A stretch of DNA of 33,922 nucleotides, taken from NCBI GenBank assembly GCA_000434675.1, contig HF988631.1:52839-86760 (forward strand), given 5' to 3'. The translations under genes and the position numbers were made by a program. Positions within the stretch are counted from its first letter, which is position 1, and the number at the start of each line of letters is the position of its first letter. The DNA is from Faecalibacterium sp. CAG:1138. GTDB taxonomy: Bacteria > Bacillota > Clostridia > Christensenellales > CAG-917. Below are positions 22,976 through 33,101 of the stretch, piece by piece. The notes below the pieces were generated by a model that saw only the letters and a program-made list of their open reading frames with translations, did no database searches and was not told where the DNA came from.

Positions 22976-23003
22976 ATAAAACGCCGCAGTTTGCGGCGGT
23001 TTA
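22976..23003 (-). terminator. Rho-independent terminator of the ABC/beta-helix operon
   Basis: CGCCGCA / TGCGGCG 7-bp stem (22982-22988 and 22992-22998) with a GTT loop, extended by AAA/TTT with a bulge, followed on the minus strand by TTTTATTTTTT. It starts just after the stop codon at 23006. Confidence 0.82.
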
Positions 23004-23005
23004 TT

Positions 23006-25573
23006 TTATTTTACGGCGTTAAGTCTTTCGTACAGTTCAACGTTTTCTTCGTACGTCGAAGTCGGAGTAATGCGTTCCTCGTCGCCGGAATACGCAAACA
23101 ATTTAACCTTTTGCAGCCCTCCTAAAGTGTCCCCCAAAAAATACAAAAGGCGTTGCTCCTCAAAAAGTATCTCTTTGTAAGCATCTTCGTTGGAGTCGAG
23201 ATAGATGTCATCCTGCGGATTTTGAGTGTAAACCACACCAAGCGGCGGTTCGACCAAAGCGTATCCTGCGGCGAAAATCGCAAAGTTAGCATATTGTTTG
23301 CCGTTGTCGGCTGCGTAGCTTATCTCGGCATAAGTTCCTTTTTTGATCAGCTCTTTGAAGTAGTCGCGAATTGCTCCGTCAAGAACGGAGTTTCCGGTAA
23401 GGTCACCGAAAATATCCAAATTGTTCAGATCTTTCCAGTTGTAGAAGTCAACGAACCCTTTCAGCCTCACCGAGTCGTGCTGTCTTACGGCGTTGCCGTT
23501 TTCGTCAACCGGAGGTTTGCCTTCGAATTTCGTGCTATCGGTGTACAGACATATTGCCGGACAATTTATGTTGCTGAAAATGCAGTTTTCCACTACTATG
23601 TCCGAGTAAGAAGCATAATTTGCCGTTTCGGCGGTAGCTGTGGTGCATATTCCGTTTTTGCTGACATTCCTGACAATCGTCGCCCTGAACGTAACGTCTG
23701 CCCCATTAACCACTACGCTTTGGAAGCTGTTTTCTAAAACACAACCGTCTATCACAACATCCGTAATGCGTGCGGTTTCTCCGATTTGTGCGTCTTCCTT
23801 TATCCTGACGTCTATGCCGATGTACTCTTTTTCCGTGATGACTTCGAGAGGCTTGTGGCTTCTGACCGCCAAGTTCGAGAGCGTAACGCCGGACTTATCA
23901 ATGACAATTCTGTCGGATAGCCGCCCGAAATTGTCGGTGTAGTTCGCCACCATATGACCGTTTCCGTAAACGTCGTTCCGAACGTTATAGCCATAATCCC
24001 ATCCCTTGTCGTTTTCGTTTGAAACTATCGCATCGCCGAACATTGCCGCTTTTGCGTGAAGGACGGAAGTCACGTAAGCAAAGTCCGCTTCAGAATACGT
24101 GTTGTATCCGTCGATGAGTTTGAACGTGTATTTTCGTTCCGGAGTAAGTTTTTTATACGTCGGATTTTTTGCCCGCGCGGTTACCGTGATTGTTTTCACT
24201 CCTTCGAACGGCTCGGCGGTATAGTGCAGCAGTCCCGCCACGTTTTCGTCAAACCAAGCGACAGACTCGTCGTCCGTTGTCCAAACGATATCGTCCGCAG
24301 ACGCAGTTTCGGGCTGTGCCACCGAAAATTGTCTGGTGAAAAGAATTTCGTCTTCCGATGAGTACGCAGATTTTGTTTTGTCGGCGAACGTCCTCGTTGC
24401 ATAAACGGTTTCCTGTTTGATGCCGACGGCGTCTTTTGTTTCGGAATCGCTCAAAACGAAGTAGCTCAAACTTGTTTTTATTTCCAGCTCTATGGCGGCG
24501 GTAAAACCGTTGTATTCTGCCGTAAACGTAACTTTACCCGCAGAAACCGGCACCACAAACCCGTCTTTCAGATATGCGACGCTTTCGTCCGAACTTGTTA
24601 CGGGTATTCCCGAAGGCAAGGTTCTGTCGACGGATTTATCCAGATAGCCAAGTGTCAGTTTTACGTATTCTTTTCCTATCAATACGGATCTGCCGTTTAG
24701 AAATTCCGCACCGATAAAGCCGAATGCTCCGGCGGGAACCTTTTTAATTTCCACTCTTTCTCCGCCTTGAAACACAAGCGCTCCGCTGTCCGAGGTCAAT
24801 ATTGCTTCTCCGTCTATCACGTCTATATTTTCAAGCGAAGTCGGGGATTGTTCGGAAACAGCAGCCATCGAAACTTTTCCGGTTTCGGTATATATCAACC
24901 CGGTTTTTATCGCAGATTTCGACACGGTTATCGTTTTTTCCGCAGACAGTTCCCCATAAACCACGCTTATTTTTGCAACGCCTTCCGACTTTGCCGTTAC
25001 GATTCCGTTTGCGTCGACGGAAACAATTTTCTCGTTGTCGGAGGACCATTCGAGACCTGCGTTTATTACCGAATCTACAGGATCAAACGTCACCGATGCC
25101 ATAACCGTGTCGCCCACCTTAAGAGCCGTTTCGGCCTCGATTTCGATATGCTCGGCCTTGCCTCCCTTGACTCCGAACCGACAATAAGCTTTCTTTCCGC
25201 CGCCCTGACTTTCGCAAACCACGGTGAAAACGCAATACGTGTTGGCCGTAACGAGCCCGTCGGACGTTACGACGCATGCCGGTCTGTCTTCCGTAGGAGT
25301 GAACCTCGAATCCAAAACGGTTACGTCGGCAGTTCCGTCGGCGGCGGTGGCCAGATAGTACTTAACGCTTTTGTTTGTGGCGAGTTTAGGAAACATGTTT
25401 GCCTGAAGTTTGAAACTCTGCCCCACGCCTTCAAGCATAACGCTCTCGGCGTTAAGTTCAATCTTTTCGACCGAAATGTACCCTTCGACGGAAACGATAT
25501 TTCCCACCAGCCCCACAGAAACGATAATGAGGATAGGTATCAATATTAATAATCCTATAAGAATTTTTTTCAT
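23006..25573 (-). CDS. Anchored Ig-like/beta-helix surface protein, paralogue 3 (855 aa)
   Basis: Last of three tandem paralogues. Residues 4-27 form an N-terminal membrane anchor (ILIGLLILIPILIIVSVGLV) without an evident cleavage site. An N-terminal beta domain has three conserved Cys (114, 120, 131) in NTYCVFTVVCES and AYCRF. A Big_2-type bacterial Ig domain at about 142-217 has WSSDNEKIVSVDANGIVTA. Further Ig-like modules occur near 310-366 (SDESVAYLKDGFVVPVSAGK) and 425-485 (WTTDDESVAWFD). Residues 505-690 look like right-handed beta-helix rungs (VYGNGHMVANY, VTLSNLAV, VVIDGCVLENS, VVENCIFSNINCPAI). A KGFVDFYNWKDLNNLDI signature follows at 705-721. The gap from the previous paralogue is 14 nt. 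Function unknown; surface adhesion or glycan binding is inferred. Confidence 0.85.
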   Translation of the reverse strand: MKKILIGLLILIPILIIVSVGLVGNIVSVEGYISVEKIELNAESVMLEGVGQSFKLQANMFPKLATNKSVKYYLATAADGTADVTVLDSRFTPTEDRPACVVTSDGLVTANTYCVFTVVCESQGGGKKAYCRFGVKGGKAEHIEIEAETALKVGDTVMASVTFDPVDSVINAGLEWSSDNEKIVSVDANGIVTAKSEGVAKISVVYGELSAEKTITVSKSAIKTGLIYTETGKVSMAAVSEQSPTSLENIDVIDGEAILTSDSGALVFQGGERVEIKKVPAGAFGFIGAEFLNGRSVLIGKEYVKLTLGYLDKSVDRTLPSGIPVTSSDESVAYLKDGFVVPVSAGKVTFTAEYNGFTAAIELEIKTSLSYFVLSDSETKDAVGIKQETVYATRTFADKTKSAYSSEDEILFTRQFSVAQPETASADDIVWTTDDESVAWFDENVAGLLHYTAEPFEGVKTITVTARAKNPTYKKLTPERKYTFKLIDGYNTYSEADFAYVTSVLHAKAAMFGDAIVSNENDKGWDYGYNVRNDVYGNGHMVANYTDNFGRLSDRIVIDKSGVTLSNLAVRSHKPLEVITEKEYIGIDVRIKEDAQIGETARITDVVIDGCVLENSFQSVVVNGADVTFRATIVRNVSKNGICTTATAETANYASYSDIVVENCIFSNINCPAICLYTDSTKFEGKPPVDENGNAVRQHDSVRLKGFVDFYNWKDLNNLDIFGDLTGNSVLDGAIRDYFKELIKKGTYAEISYAADNGKQYANFAIFAAGYALVEPPLGVVYTQNPQDDIYLDSNEDAYKEILFEEQRLLYFLGDTLGGLQKVKLFAYSGDEERITPTSTYEENVELYERLNAVK

Positions 25574-25587
25574 TTGTTATTCCTTTT

Positions 25588-28125
25588 TTACGATTCTTTT
25601 CGGCCCTCGCGAAGTTCTTTGTATGCTTCGAGGGTATCCTCGAAAACCATGTCCGGAGTTATCGGCGCGGTTTCGGCCATATAGCCGTAGAGATAAACCG
25701 GCTTGACGATACCTCTGAGGTCTTCGACGATATGGCCTAGTTCGTACTTGTCGAGAAGCGAGGATTCGTCTTCCTCGGTGTCGCCGGAAGTTAAGATGTC
25801 GGCGTTTGCCACGTTCAATCCTCCGACCTTGAATATGCCGAGATTGACGTACTCTTTGCCGTCGTTCCCGACGTAGCGGAAATCAACGTATTTTTCGCCC
25901 GAGAACTGACCTTTGATATAGTCCTCGGCGGCCTTGTTGATGATCGGATTGTCGGTGATGTCCCCGAGAAGGTTCAGATCGTCCAGGCTCTTCCAGTTAT
26001 AAAAATCCACAAAGCCTTCTATTTTGACAATCTGTTTGGTTTGGAACGGCGTGCCGTCAGGTTTTTTCACCACTTCACCGTTGTAATCCGTGCTGCCGCT
26101 TTCGATGCCGATTGCCGGACAGTTGATGTTGGAGAACACACAGTTTTTGACGGTGGTGTTGTTGCACTGAACGTAGTCGTTCGACCAGCATCTGCTCATG
26201 GCATAGATGCCGTATTTGGCGACGTTTCTGACGATGCAGCCCTCTATTTCGACGTCGGTGCCGTAAACGGTTATGCCGTGACGGGCAAATTCCACTATGC
26301 TGTACTCAAGCCTTTGTCCCGTTGCGTGCCCCCACGTTCCGAATTCGTTTTCGGAGAAGGAAATCGCTTTGCCGAAAGTGTTTTTGTCGTGGAACACCTC
26401 AACCGGCGTACGCAATCTTACGGTTACGTTGGAAACGGTGACGTCGTTTGCGATTATCTTGACGAAATCGTTGTTGCGATCGTCGTACGTGTAGGCGTAG
26501 TTTGCAATCATGTGGCCGTTGCCGTAGATATTTTTTGCAACGTAATAGTTGGTCCAGCGGCCGTTTTCCTGCCCTTCCTCGACGATAGCGTCGCCGTGCA
26601 TGGATATGGCCTCTCTGGAAACGTTTGCCACGTATTCGAAGTCTTTTTGGCCGTAGGTGTTGACCGCCTCGGTGAGATAGAAGGAATATTTACGCTGAAT
26701 TTTGACGTTTTCGTAAACGGGGTACTTCGCCGTTGCGGTTATCGTAACCTTCTGCACTCCGGAAATATTTTCGGCGTAATGCAAAAGTCCCGCGTCATTG
26801 TCGTCGAACCGGGCAATGTCCGGCCTGTCGGATTCCCACCTGAAGTCCGACGGCGAAAGATCCGTCGGGGACGATATGGTGAATCTTCTGGTAAATTCCG
26901 TTACGCTTTCTGCAGAATATGAGCCTGCGGACTTGTCCGTGAACGATTTGTTTCCGTAAACGGTCGTCTGCTTGATGCCCTGCTTGTCCGAAAGTTCGCT
27001 GTCGGACAAGAAGAAGTAGGACACCGCCCTCTTTACTTCCAGCGAAAAGCTGGTCGTGTAGCCATCCTTTTCTGCCGTAAACGTAACTTTACCCACGGAA
27101 ACAGGCACGATAAACCCGTCTTTATAGTACGCAATCTCTTCGTCGCTGCTCACGACGGCGCATTTTGCAGGCTCGCCGGTGGTGACGTAAACAGGCGTTA
27201 AGGCAAGCTGCCCTTTGCCGATAAAGAGCTTTGTAGGCATAAGGTCGGCGTTCAAAAACTCGAGAATTTTCGGATCTATCACCTTGACGGCGGCTTGTTC
27301 GCCGTTTGCTTCGACGCATGCGACTTTGTCGTCTATAATAAGTTTGCCGCCCGAAATTCTGCCGCCGGAAACGACGGTTACGTCGGTGACGTAGGCAAAG
27401 TCCGAAAGCGAAACTTCGTTTGAGGAGACGTAGATAACGTCGTCCCTGAACGCGCCTCCTCCGACGTTAATCACGCATTTGCCCTCAACTACCGCTTCGC
27501 CGGATCTGACTTTTGCGGTTATCGTAACGCCGCCGTCGGACACAGCTCTCACAATGCCGTTTTGGTCAACGGTGGCAACGGCTTCGTTGTTGCTCGTCCA
27601 CTCGACGCGGCCATCGATGTCGGCGTCCTGCGGATCGGTTTTGGCGATGAAGGCAACTCTTTCGCCCTTCCTTAACGTTTCTTTCGGCGAAACCACGCTC
27701 ACCGTGTGTACCTTGCCCGATCCCACCCGAAAGTGGCAAAAGGCGCGCTTGCCCGCGGAAACGCTTTCGCAAACCACGGTGAAACTGCAATAGGTGTTTA
27801 CGGTAACCTTTCCGTCGTCGGAAATGACGACGGCGTTATATTTTTCGGGATCGAAACGGTCGTCCATATACACGATGTCGTCCTTACCCTCGGGAGTTTG
27901 CATAACGTAGTACTTAACTTCCTTGTTTCGGGCGATTTTCGGATAAACTCCGGCGTTAAGCTTAAAGCTGTCGCCGACGTTTTCAAAGACGTGCTCCGTT
28001 GCGTTGAGGCTGATTTTTTCCACCGCCACATAAGCCGATTGCGAAATGATGCTTCCCGCAATCTGCACGCACGCGATAACCAAAATCGGAATCAACAAAA
28101 CGATTCCTATAAGAACTTTTTTCAT
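25588..28125 (-). CDS. Anchored Ig-like/beta-helix surface protein, paralogue 2 (845 aa)
   Basis: Same design as its neighbours. An N-terminal anchor (VLIGIVLLIPILVIACVQIA) precedes the Cys domain (NTYCSFTVVCES and AFCHF). The Big_2-type domain has WTSNNEAVATVDQNGIVRA. The second module has SDEEIAYYKDGFIVPVSVGK and the third WESDRPDIARFDDN. The beta-helix region has IYGNGHMIANYAY, VTVSNVTVRLR, VEIEGCIVRNV and TVKNCVFSNINCPAIGI, then EGFVDFYNWKSLDDLNL. The C-terminal tail diverges most. Ribosome binding site AAAGGAG lies 6 nt before the ATG. The Ile/Thr stacks with G-x-x-(I/V)-x-N turns suit a parallel beta-helix. No pectate-lyase catalytic pattern is evident, so enzymatic activity is not claimed. 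Confidence 0.85.
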   Translation of the reverse strand: MKKVLIGIVLLIPILVIACVQIAGSIISQSAYVAVEKISLNATEHVFENVGDSFKLNAGVYPKIARNKEVKYYVMQTPEGKDDIVYMDDRFDPEKYNAVVISDDGKVTVNTYCSFTVVCESVSAGKRAFCHFRVGSGKVHTVSVVSPKETLRKGERVAFIAKTDPQDADIDGRVEWTSNNEAVATVDQNGIVRAVSDGGVTITAKVRSGEAVVEGKCVINVGGGAFRDDVIYVSSNEVSLSDFAYVTDVTVVSGGRISGGKLIIDDKVACVEANGEQAAVKVIDPKILEFLNADLMPTKLFIGKGQLALTPVYVTTGEPAKCAVVSSDEEIAYYKDGFIVPVSVGKVTFTAEKDGYTTSFSLEVKRAVSYFFLSDSELSDKQGIKQTTVYGNKSFTDKSAGSYSAESVTEFTRRFTISSPTDLSPSDFRWESDRPDIARFDDNDAGLLHYAENISGVQKVTITATAKYPVYENVKIQRKYSFYLTEAVNTYGQKDFEYVANVSREAISMHGDAIVEEGQENGRWTNYYVAKNIYGNGHMIANYAYTYDDRNNDFVKIIANDVTVSNVTVRLRTPVEVFHDKNTFGKAISFSENEFGTWGHATGQRLEYSIVEFARHGITVYGTDVEIEGCIVRNVAKYGIYAMSRCWSNDYVQCNNTTVKNCVFSNINCPAIGIESGSTDYNGEVVKKPDGTPFQTKQIVKIEGFVDFYNWKSLDDLNLLGDITDNPIINKAAEDYIKGQFSGEKYVDFRYVGNDGKEYVNLGIFKVGGLNVANADILTSGDTEEDESSLLDKYELGHIVEDLRGIVKPVYLYGYMAETAPITPDMVFEDTLEAYKELREGRKES

Positions 28126-28141
28126 AAAACTCCTTTCGGCG

Positions 28142-30676
28142 TCAGCCGAGTTGTTTTTCGCCGCTACCCGCGCGGCCTTCGCGAAGCTGCCTAAGATACT
28201 CTCCGTCTATTTTTAACACGGTGAACGGAGTTATTTCCGTTTCCGTGCAGTCGTAGCCGTAAAATCCGAACGGATTGAGGCCGAATATTGATTCTTCCTT
28301 GACGATCAGGCGTTGGCTGTCGTAAAGATTTTCGTCGTTGGCTTCCTCTCCGTCAATCCATACCTTGGACGTGGACGGATCGATAAGCCCCGCGAAAAGC
28401 ATGGCCATGTTGACGTACTGTTTGCCGTCCTCCGCAACGTAGCGGAAATCGTCATACCCCGATTCGGACACTTTTTGCTGTATAAGCTTTTTGATGCTCT
28501 CGTTTAGCGCAGGGCTTTCAACCACTTCGCCCACGATGTCCAGATTGTCCAGATCCTTCCAGTTGTAAAAATCAACGAAGCCTTTGAGGTTCAGAACACT
28601 GTACATTCTGTACGTTTTGCCGTCGATTTCGGTCGGGGCGTCGTCGAAGGACGTGCTGTAGGTAGAAAAACCTATCGCCGGTCCGTTCATGTTGCTGAAC
28701 ACGCTGTTTTCAAGCCCCACGGTGTTATAACGCACGCGGTCGTAGTTTCCCGTTTCTTTTATCGTTCGGGAATACAAGCCGTATTTTGCCGCGTTTCTGA
28801 ATATCGTGCCGGTTATTTCAACGTCCGCGCCGTCGAGAACAAGTTCGTGGCGGCAATATTCGAACACGCAGTATTCTATTCTGACGCCGGTAAGACGCTT
28901 TGTCGTTTCCGGCGTAACCGCTCCGACGGTTATGCCTTTTCCGAAGGTGTTGGTTTCGTTGAATTCTTCGATTGCTTCGCGATGGCGAACGGTGAGGTTC
29001 GACACCGTCACGTCGGAATTTCTGACGCAAATGAAGTCGTCGTTTTTGTCCGCCGTGTAGCTGTAGTCCGCCACCATATAGCCGTTGCCGTAAACGTTGG
29101 CTCGGACGTTGTAACGGAAACCTTTATAACCCGTTTCCGCGGTCAGAACGGCGTCGCCGTGCAGCGAAACCGCTTCGCCCAAAGTGTTGACGACGTATTC
29201 GAATTCTTTTTGATTTTTTGCGTTATAGGCGTTTGCCAGTTTGAAGGTGTAGCTGCGTTCGACGGGTTTCGATTCGTAAAGCGGGTTTTTGGCCGTAGCC
29301 TTGACGGTTACGGTTTTTATGCCGTCAACGTTTTTTGCAAACTGCAAAACGCCCGGCTGTTCTTCGTCGAACCAAGCCAGGGTTTCGTCGTCTGTGGACC
29401 ACGAAAATTCGTCTGCCGAAAGACCTTCCGGCACGGCTATTTCAAAAGTTCTCGATTCCTCGACTTCGGCAAGGTTTTCGGACGGGAAGCTTTTGTTTCC
29501 GTACACGGTTTCGGCCGCCACGCCTTTTTCGTCCGCGGCTTCCGTCGCGTTCAAATAGAAGTACACCACGGGACGCGCCACCTTAAATTCGATTTCGGCG
29601 GTTTGGCCGCCCCATTCGAACGAGAATCGGACTTCGCCCACCGAAAGCGGCGTAACGACGTTGCCGTCCAGAATTGCCACGCTTTCGTCGGAAGAAACGA
29701 CGACTGCGCCCTCGATTTCCGCGCCCGTTTCAAGATATACGGGTTTCAAAACCACGCCCGGTTTTTGCACGAACAGTTTTTTGCCGCGGATTAAATCCTG
29801 ATTCAAAAAGCCTACCGCGCCCGCAGAAACCTTCAGTATTTTTGCGGTTTCCGAGCCGTGCGTCAAAATCACTTCGTCCGACAGCAAAACTACGTTGCCG
29901 TTCTCCAGCCTGCCGCCCGAAACGTTTACGTTTGAAACGTTTGCTATCTCCGAAAGCGAAATTTCGGTTTTGGATGTGTATAGTACGTCGGTTTTGAAAG
30001 CGCCGCTTTTCACCGTTATCGTGGCGGAGCCTTCGATAACTTGCCCGTTTTCTTCGATTCTGGCAGTTATTTTGGCTTTTCCGGAGGAAACGCCCTTTAC
30101 CACGCCGTTGCCGTCAACCGTTGCAACCGACGGGCTTTCGGAACTCCACGAAACTTTCCCCGTGATTTTCGCGTCGGACGGGCTGAGCCTGAGTTCCGCC
30201 TGCTGCCGTTGTCCCGCAAATATTTCGGTTTGGGAGAAGACCGGCGTAACCGCCTCGAGCTTATCTTGCTTAACGTTCACCCTGCAAAAAGCTTTTATGC
30301 CCGACGAAGTGCTTTCACACACGACGGTAAAGCTGCAATAGGTGTTCACTCTGACGGTGCCGTCGTCCGAAACTTCCGCCGCTTTCACGTCGCCCGAAGC
30401 GTCGAAGCGTTCGTCCAAAAGAACGACGTCTACTTCGCCGGCCGAATTTTGCTGAATATAAAACTTAACGCTTTTGTCCGTGGCGTACTTTGGCAGAATT
30501 TCCGCCTCCAAACGGAATACGTCCTCAACTCCCGACAAAACGTGCTCCGATTCCGTAAGCGTCAGTTTTTCCACCGCCACGTACGCCTTGGTGGAAACGA
30601 TGTTCCCCACTAAGTTCAGACTTAAAATGACCAGAATCGGAATGATAATGATTATGCCGATAAGAATTTTTTTCAT
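28142..30676 (-). CDS. Anchored Ig-like/beta-helix surface protein, paralogue 1 (844 aa)
   Basis: First of the three paralogues, following the ABC permease by 11 nt. The anchor is ILIGIIIIIPILVILSLNLV. The Cys domain reads NTYCSFTVVCES and AFCRV. The Big_2-type domain has WSSESPSVATVDGNGVVKGVSSGKAKI, and a third module WSTDDETLAWFDEEQ. The beta-helix has VYGNGYMVADYSY, VTVSNLTVRHR, IEYCVFEYCRH, VEITGTIFRN and LENSVFSNMNGPAIGF, then KGFVDFYNWKDLDNLDI. GAGGAGA precedes the ATG. The position directly after the transporter genes implies either that it is the transporter's client or that the two act together at the cell surface. Confidence 0.85.
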   Translation of the reverse strand: MKKILIGIIIIIPILVILSLNLVGNIVSTKAYVAVEKLTLTESEHVLSGVEDVFRLEAEILPKYATDKSVKFYIQQNSAGEVDVVLLDERFDASGDVKAAEVSDDGTVRVNTYCSFTVVCESTSSGIKAFCRVNVKQDKLEAVTPVFSQTEIFAGQRQQAELRLSPSDAKITGKVSWSSESPSVATVDGNGVVKGVSSGKAKITARIEENGQVIEGSATITVKSGAFKTDVLYTSKTEISLSEIANVSNVNVSGGRLENGNVVLLSDEVILTHGSETAKILKVSAGAVGFLNQDLIRGKKLFVQKPGVVLKPVYLETGAEIEGAVVVSSDESVAILDGNVVTPLSVGEVRFSFEWGGQTAEIEFKVARPVVYFYLNATEAADEKGVAAETVYGNKSFPSENLAEVEESRTFEIAVPEGLSADEFSWSTDDETLAWFDEEQPGVLQFAKNVDGIKTVTVKATAKNPLYESKPVERSYTFKLANAYNAKNQKEFEYVVNTLGEAVSLHGDAVLTAETGYKGFRYNVRANVYGNGYMVADYSYTADKNDDFICVRNSDVTVSNLTVRHREAIEEFNETNTFGKGITVGAVTPETTKRLTGVRIEYCVFEYCRHELVLDGADVEITGTIFRNAAKYGLYSRTIKETGNYDRVRYNTVGLENSVFSNMNGPAIGFSTYSTSFDDAPTEIDGKTYRMYSVLNLKGFVDFYNWKDLDNLDIVGEVVESPALNESIKKLIQQKVSESGYDDFRYVAEDGKQYVNMAMLFAGLIDPSTSKVWIDGEEANDENLYDSQRLIVKEESIFGLNPFGFYGYDCTETEITPFTVLKIDGEYLRQLREGRAGSGEKQLG

Positions 30677-30687
30677 GTTCTCTCCTC

Positions 30688-32379
30688 TTACGGCACAATC
30701 TTCATATAGCGTTTTTCAAGTCCCGCAAAAAGCAGAACCACGCTCGCTATCGTCAGCACCCCCGTTATTCCCATAAGCCACCAATAGACGGAGCGTATGC
30801 CGTTCACCAGCACCACGCCGTTTACGGAAATAGGGATATAGCTCAGCACCATGCTTCCCACGCCGTACAAGCAGGAAAGGAACAGCCCCACAACCAGCGA
30901 AAGCCCCATGTTTTTGTTTGCGGCAACCAAGTCGCCGTCGCCGCCGACGTTGAAGGTAGGCTTGCAGGTGTCCACCCTTATGCTTATCGCCGTAAGCAGC
31001 ACGACCACCATTTCGCTGATGGCCAGCACGCACCAGAAATCGGTGCCGTCGATAAGGCCCTTGCCCTTATACGCCGCAAAAACGACTATGCAGCTGACCA
31101 AAGTGGACAAGAACGCAATGCCGCCGTAAAGCAAGCACTTGATTGCAATTTGCGAGCTATATTTTATAGGAATGGTTTTAGTCTGATAGAAGTTGTTTCC
31201 CTCGCGGCTGACCGCGGTGGACGAAAAGCTGACGATGATCGTCGTGAAAATGGTGATAACGAACAGCGTAAGTCCAGGGATAATCTTGCTGCCCATTTCG
31301 TCGACTGCCATAACGGAAGCGATGTCGTTCAAAAAATACACCATAAACGGCGCGGCAATCGCCATGCACAGATATTGAAAGCTGTAGTTTATCGAACGGA
31401 ATATGTTGCAGAACTGGAGTTTTAACAACGTAAAAAACGGGGATAAAACCTTGTTTTTGGAAAATTTCTTCTCAAAACAGCTCTTTTGGTTTTCGATGCC
31501 GGACAAAATGGTTCTGAAATAGAACTTTTTAACCACCAGATACGCCAGCGCCGCCGTGCCCGCAGTTATAAGCACGCACGCCAGAATGGACGTTCCGACG
31601 TGGAAGTTGACCAAAAGGTTTGCGTACCAGCGGAACGGATAGGCAAACTTGCAATATTTTGCTATGGCTTTCATCATTTCGTCGCTGAAAAGCGAAACGT
31701 TCTGATCCTCCATAAACAGCAAAATTTCTTTCAGCACCTTCATATACGCGCCGAACATAACGACCACAAGTGCAATCAGCACGGCCAAAATCAAGCCGAA
31801 TTTGTTTCTGACGGCGTTGACGATCCTCATAACCGGAATTGCGATTATGTTTGCCACGTTGAACGGCAGCAGACTGCTGAACAGCACCACCAGCAGCGTC
31901 AGAACGTAAAATCCGAAATGTTGCCCCGTTACGACGCCGTACGAAATGTATATCGGAAGCATAACGGCCGCCGAAACCACGTAGTTGTTTATGAGAACGT
32001 AAGCGGCTTTCGCAAAGAAAATTTCTTCGCCCGAAACCGGAAAGCGCAAAAGCATTTCGTTGTCGCCGCTGTAGTAAAGCGCTTTGACAAGCGTCGATGT
32101 GCAAACCACCAGCTGCAACAAAATGGTGAATGCCGACACGATGACCAGATAGCAAAAATGACTGTCGAAAACGAAGCCTTCGATTTGTTTGTTTTCCTGC
32201 TTCAAAAACATTTCGGTTACGTACTTAACGCCGACAACCAAAATGGCGTAAACGAGCGCCACAAACAAAAAGTTGACCGCATAGCCGACTATGCTCTTTT
32301 TCTTATCGTCCGATTTCGTCAGACCGAATCGGGACTTCAAGTCGAGCTTCAGAATCGTCCATACGTTGGAAAAACTCAT
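30688..32379 (-). CDS. ABC-2-like transporter permease, 563 aa
   Basis: An integral membrane protein with about 12 predicted helices in two blocks. The first block spans about residues 28-255; the second starts after the hydrophilic segment GIENQKSCFEKKFSKNKVL near 305. Its end has VVLLFAGLEKRYMKIVP. The large hydrophilic N-terminus and soluble centre match large ABC-2 exporters rather than importer permeases. Substrate unknown. No substrate-binding protein is present, so export or lipid/polymer movement is likely. The start codon overlaps the ATPase stop by 1 nt, so they form one unit. Three beta-helix genes follow. Confidence 0.85.
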   Translation of the reverse strand: MSFSNVWTILKLDLKSRFGLTKSDDKKKSIVGYAVNFLFVALVYAILVVGVKYVTEMFLKQENKQIEGFVFDSHFCYLVIVSAFTILLQLVVCTSTLVKALYYSGDNEMLLRFPVSGEEIFFAKAAYVLINNYVVSAAVMLPIYISYGVVTGQHFGFYVLTLLVVLFSSLLPFNVANIIAIPVMRIVNAVRNKFGLILAVLIALVVVMFGAYMKVLKEILLFMEDQNVSLFSDEMMKAIAKYCKFAYPFRWYANLLVNFHVGTSILACVLITAGTAALAYLVVKKFYFRTILSGIENQKSCFEKKFSKNKVLSPFFTLLKLQFCNIFRSINYSFQYLCMAIAAPFMVYFLNDIASVMAVDEMGSKIIPGLTLFVITIFTTIIVSFSSTAVSREGNNFYQTKTIPIKYSSQIAIKCLLYGGIAFLSTLVSCIVVFAAYKGKGLIDGTDFWCVLAISEMVVVLLTAISIRVDTCKPTFNVGGDGDLVAANKNMGLSLVVGLFLSCLYGVGSMVLSYIPISVNGVVLVNGIRSVYWWLMGITGVLTIASVVLLFAGLEKRYMKIVP

Positions 32380-33101
32380 CAGTCTTTCCTCCCCATGGTT
32401 GCTTCGAAGAAGGTTTTTTCGAGGTTCTTCCTGTTTTCTTCGTCCTTAAGGTCGACGACGTCCACCAGAACGCCCTGATTTATGATGGCCGCTCTGTCGC
32501 AAAGTTTTGCCACCAAGTCCAGGTTATGGCTGCTGAAAAACACCGTGTTGCCCTTTTGGACGTGTTCTCTCATATAACCGATGATTTCCGCAATGGATTG
32601 CGGATCCAAGCCCATCATAGGTTCGTCAAGCACCCAGAGCTTAGGATCGTGGATAAGCGCGGCGATGATGCAGATTTTTTGTTTCATGCCGTGGCTGTAG
32701 CCTTTTATCTGTTTGTCAACCGCAAAACGCAGGCGGAACAAATCCAAAAACTTTTCGAGGCGTGCGGTTCTGTCCTCCAGCGAAACGTGATAGAGGTCGG
32801 CGACGTAGTTGACGTATTCGCGACCGGTAAGTTTTTCATACACGCTGTGGTTGTCCGGAACGTAGCCCATGTTCATTTTTGCGCCGATAGGATCGTCTTT
32901 GATGCTGTGTCCGCAAACCGTGATTTCGCCCTCGTCGAACGGCAAAATGCCGGTGAGGCACTTGATGGTGGTGGATTTTCCCGCGCCGTTTTGGCCGAGG
33001 AAACCGAAAATTTCGCCTTCTTTCAAGGTTACGGAAAGGTTGTTTACTGCGTATCTGTCGCTGTTTGGATATTTCTTTTTAAGATTTTTGATTTCTATCA
33101 T
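32379..33101 (-). CDS. ABC transporter ATP-binding protein
   Basis: A 240-aa nucleotide-binding subunit. Walker A is GFLGQNGAGKST; the signature is YSHGMKQK, as in ABC-2 exporters; Walker B is LWVLDEPMMGLDP; the H-loop is FFSSHNLD. The start at 33101 (MIEIKNLKKKY) is chosen by family alignment, although it has no clear ribosome binding site. A start at 33149 would add 16 residues (MELCGCISFF...) atypical for the family. It pairs with the overlapping permease. The lack of a strong ribosome binding site may mean coupling to the upstream 160-aa gene, though 99 nt separate them. Confidence 0.92.
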   Translation of the reverse strand: MIEIKNLKKKYPNSDRYAVNNLSVTLKEGEIFGFLGQNGAGKSTTIKCLTGILPFDEGEITVCGHSIKDDPIGAKMNMGYVPDNHSVYEKLTGREYVNYVADLYHVSLEDRTARLEKFLDLFRLRFAVDKQIKGYSHGMKQKICIIAALIHDPKLWVLDEPMMGLDPQSIAEIIGYMREHVQKGNTVFFSSHNLDLVAKLCDRAAIINQGVLVDVVDLKDEENRKNLEKTFFEATMGRKD

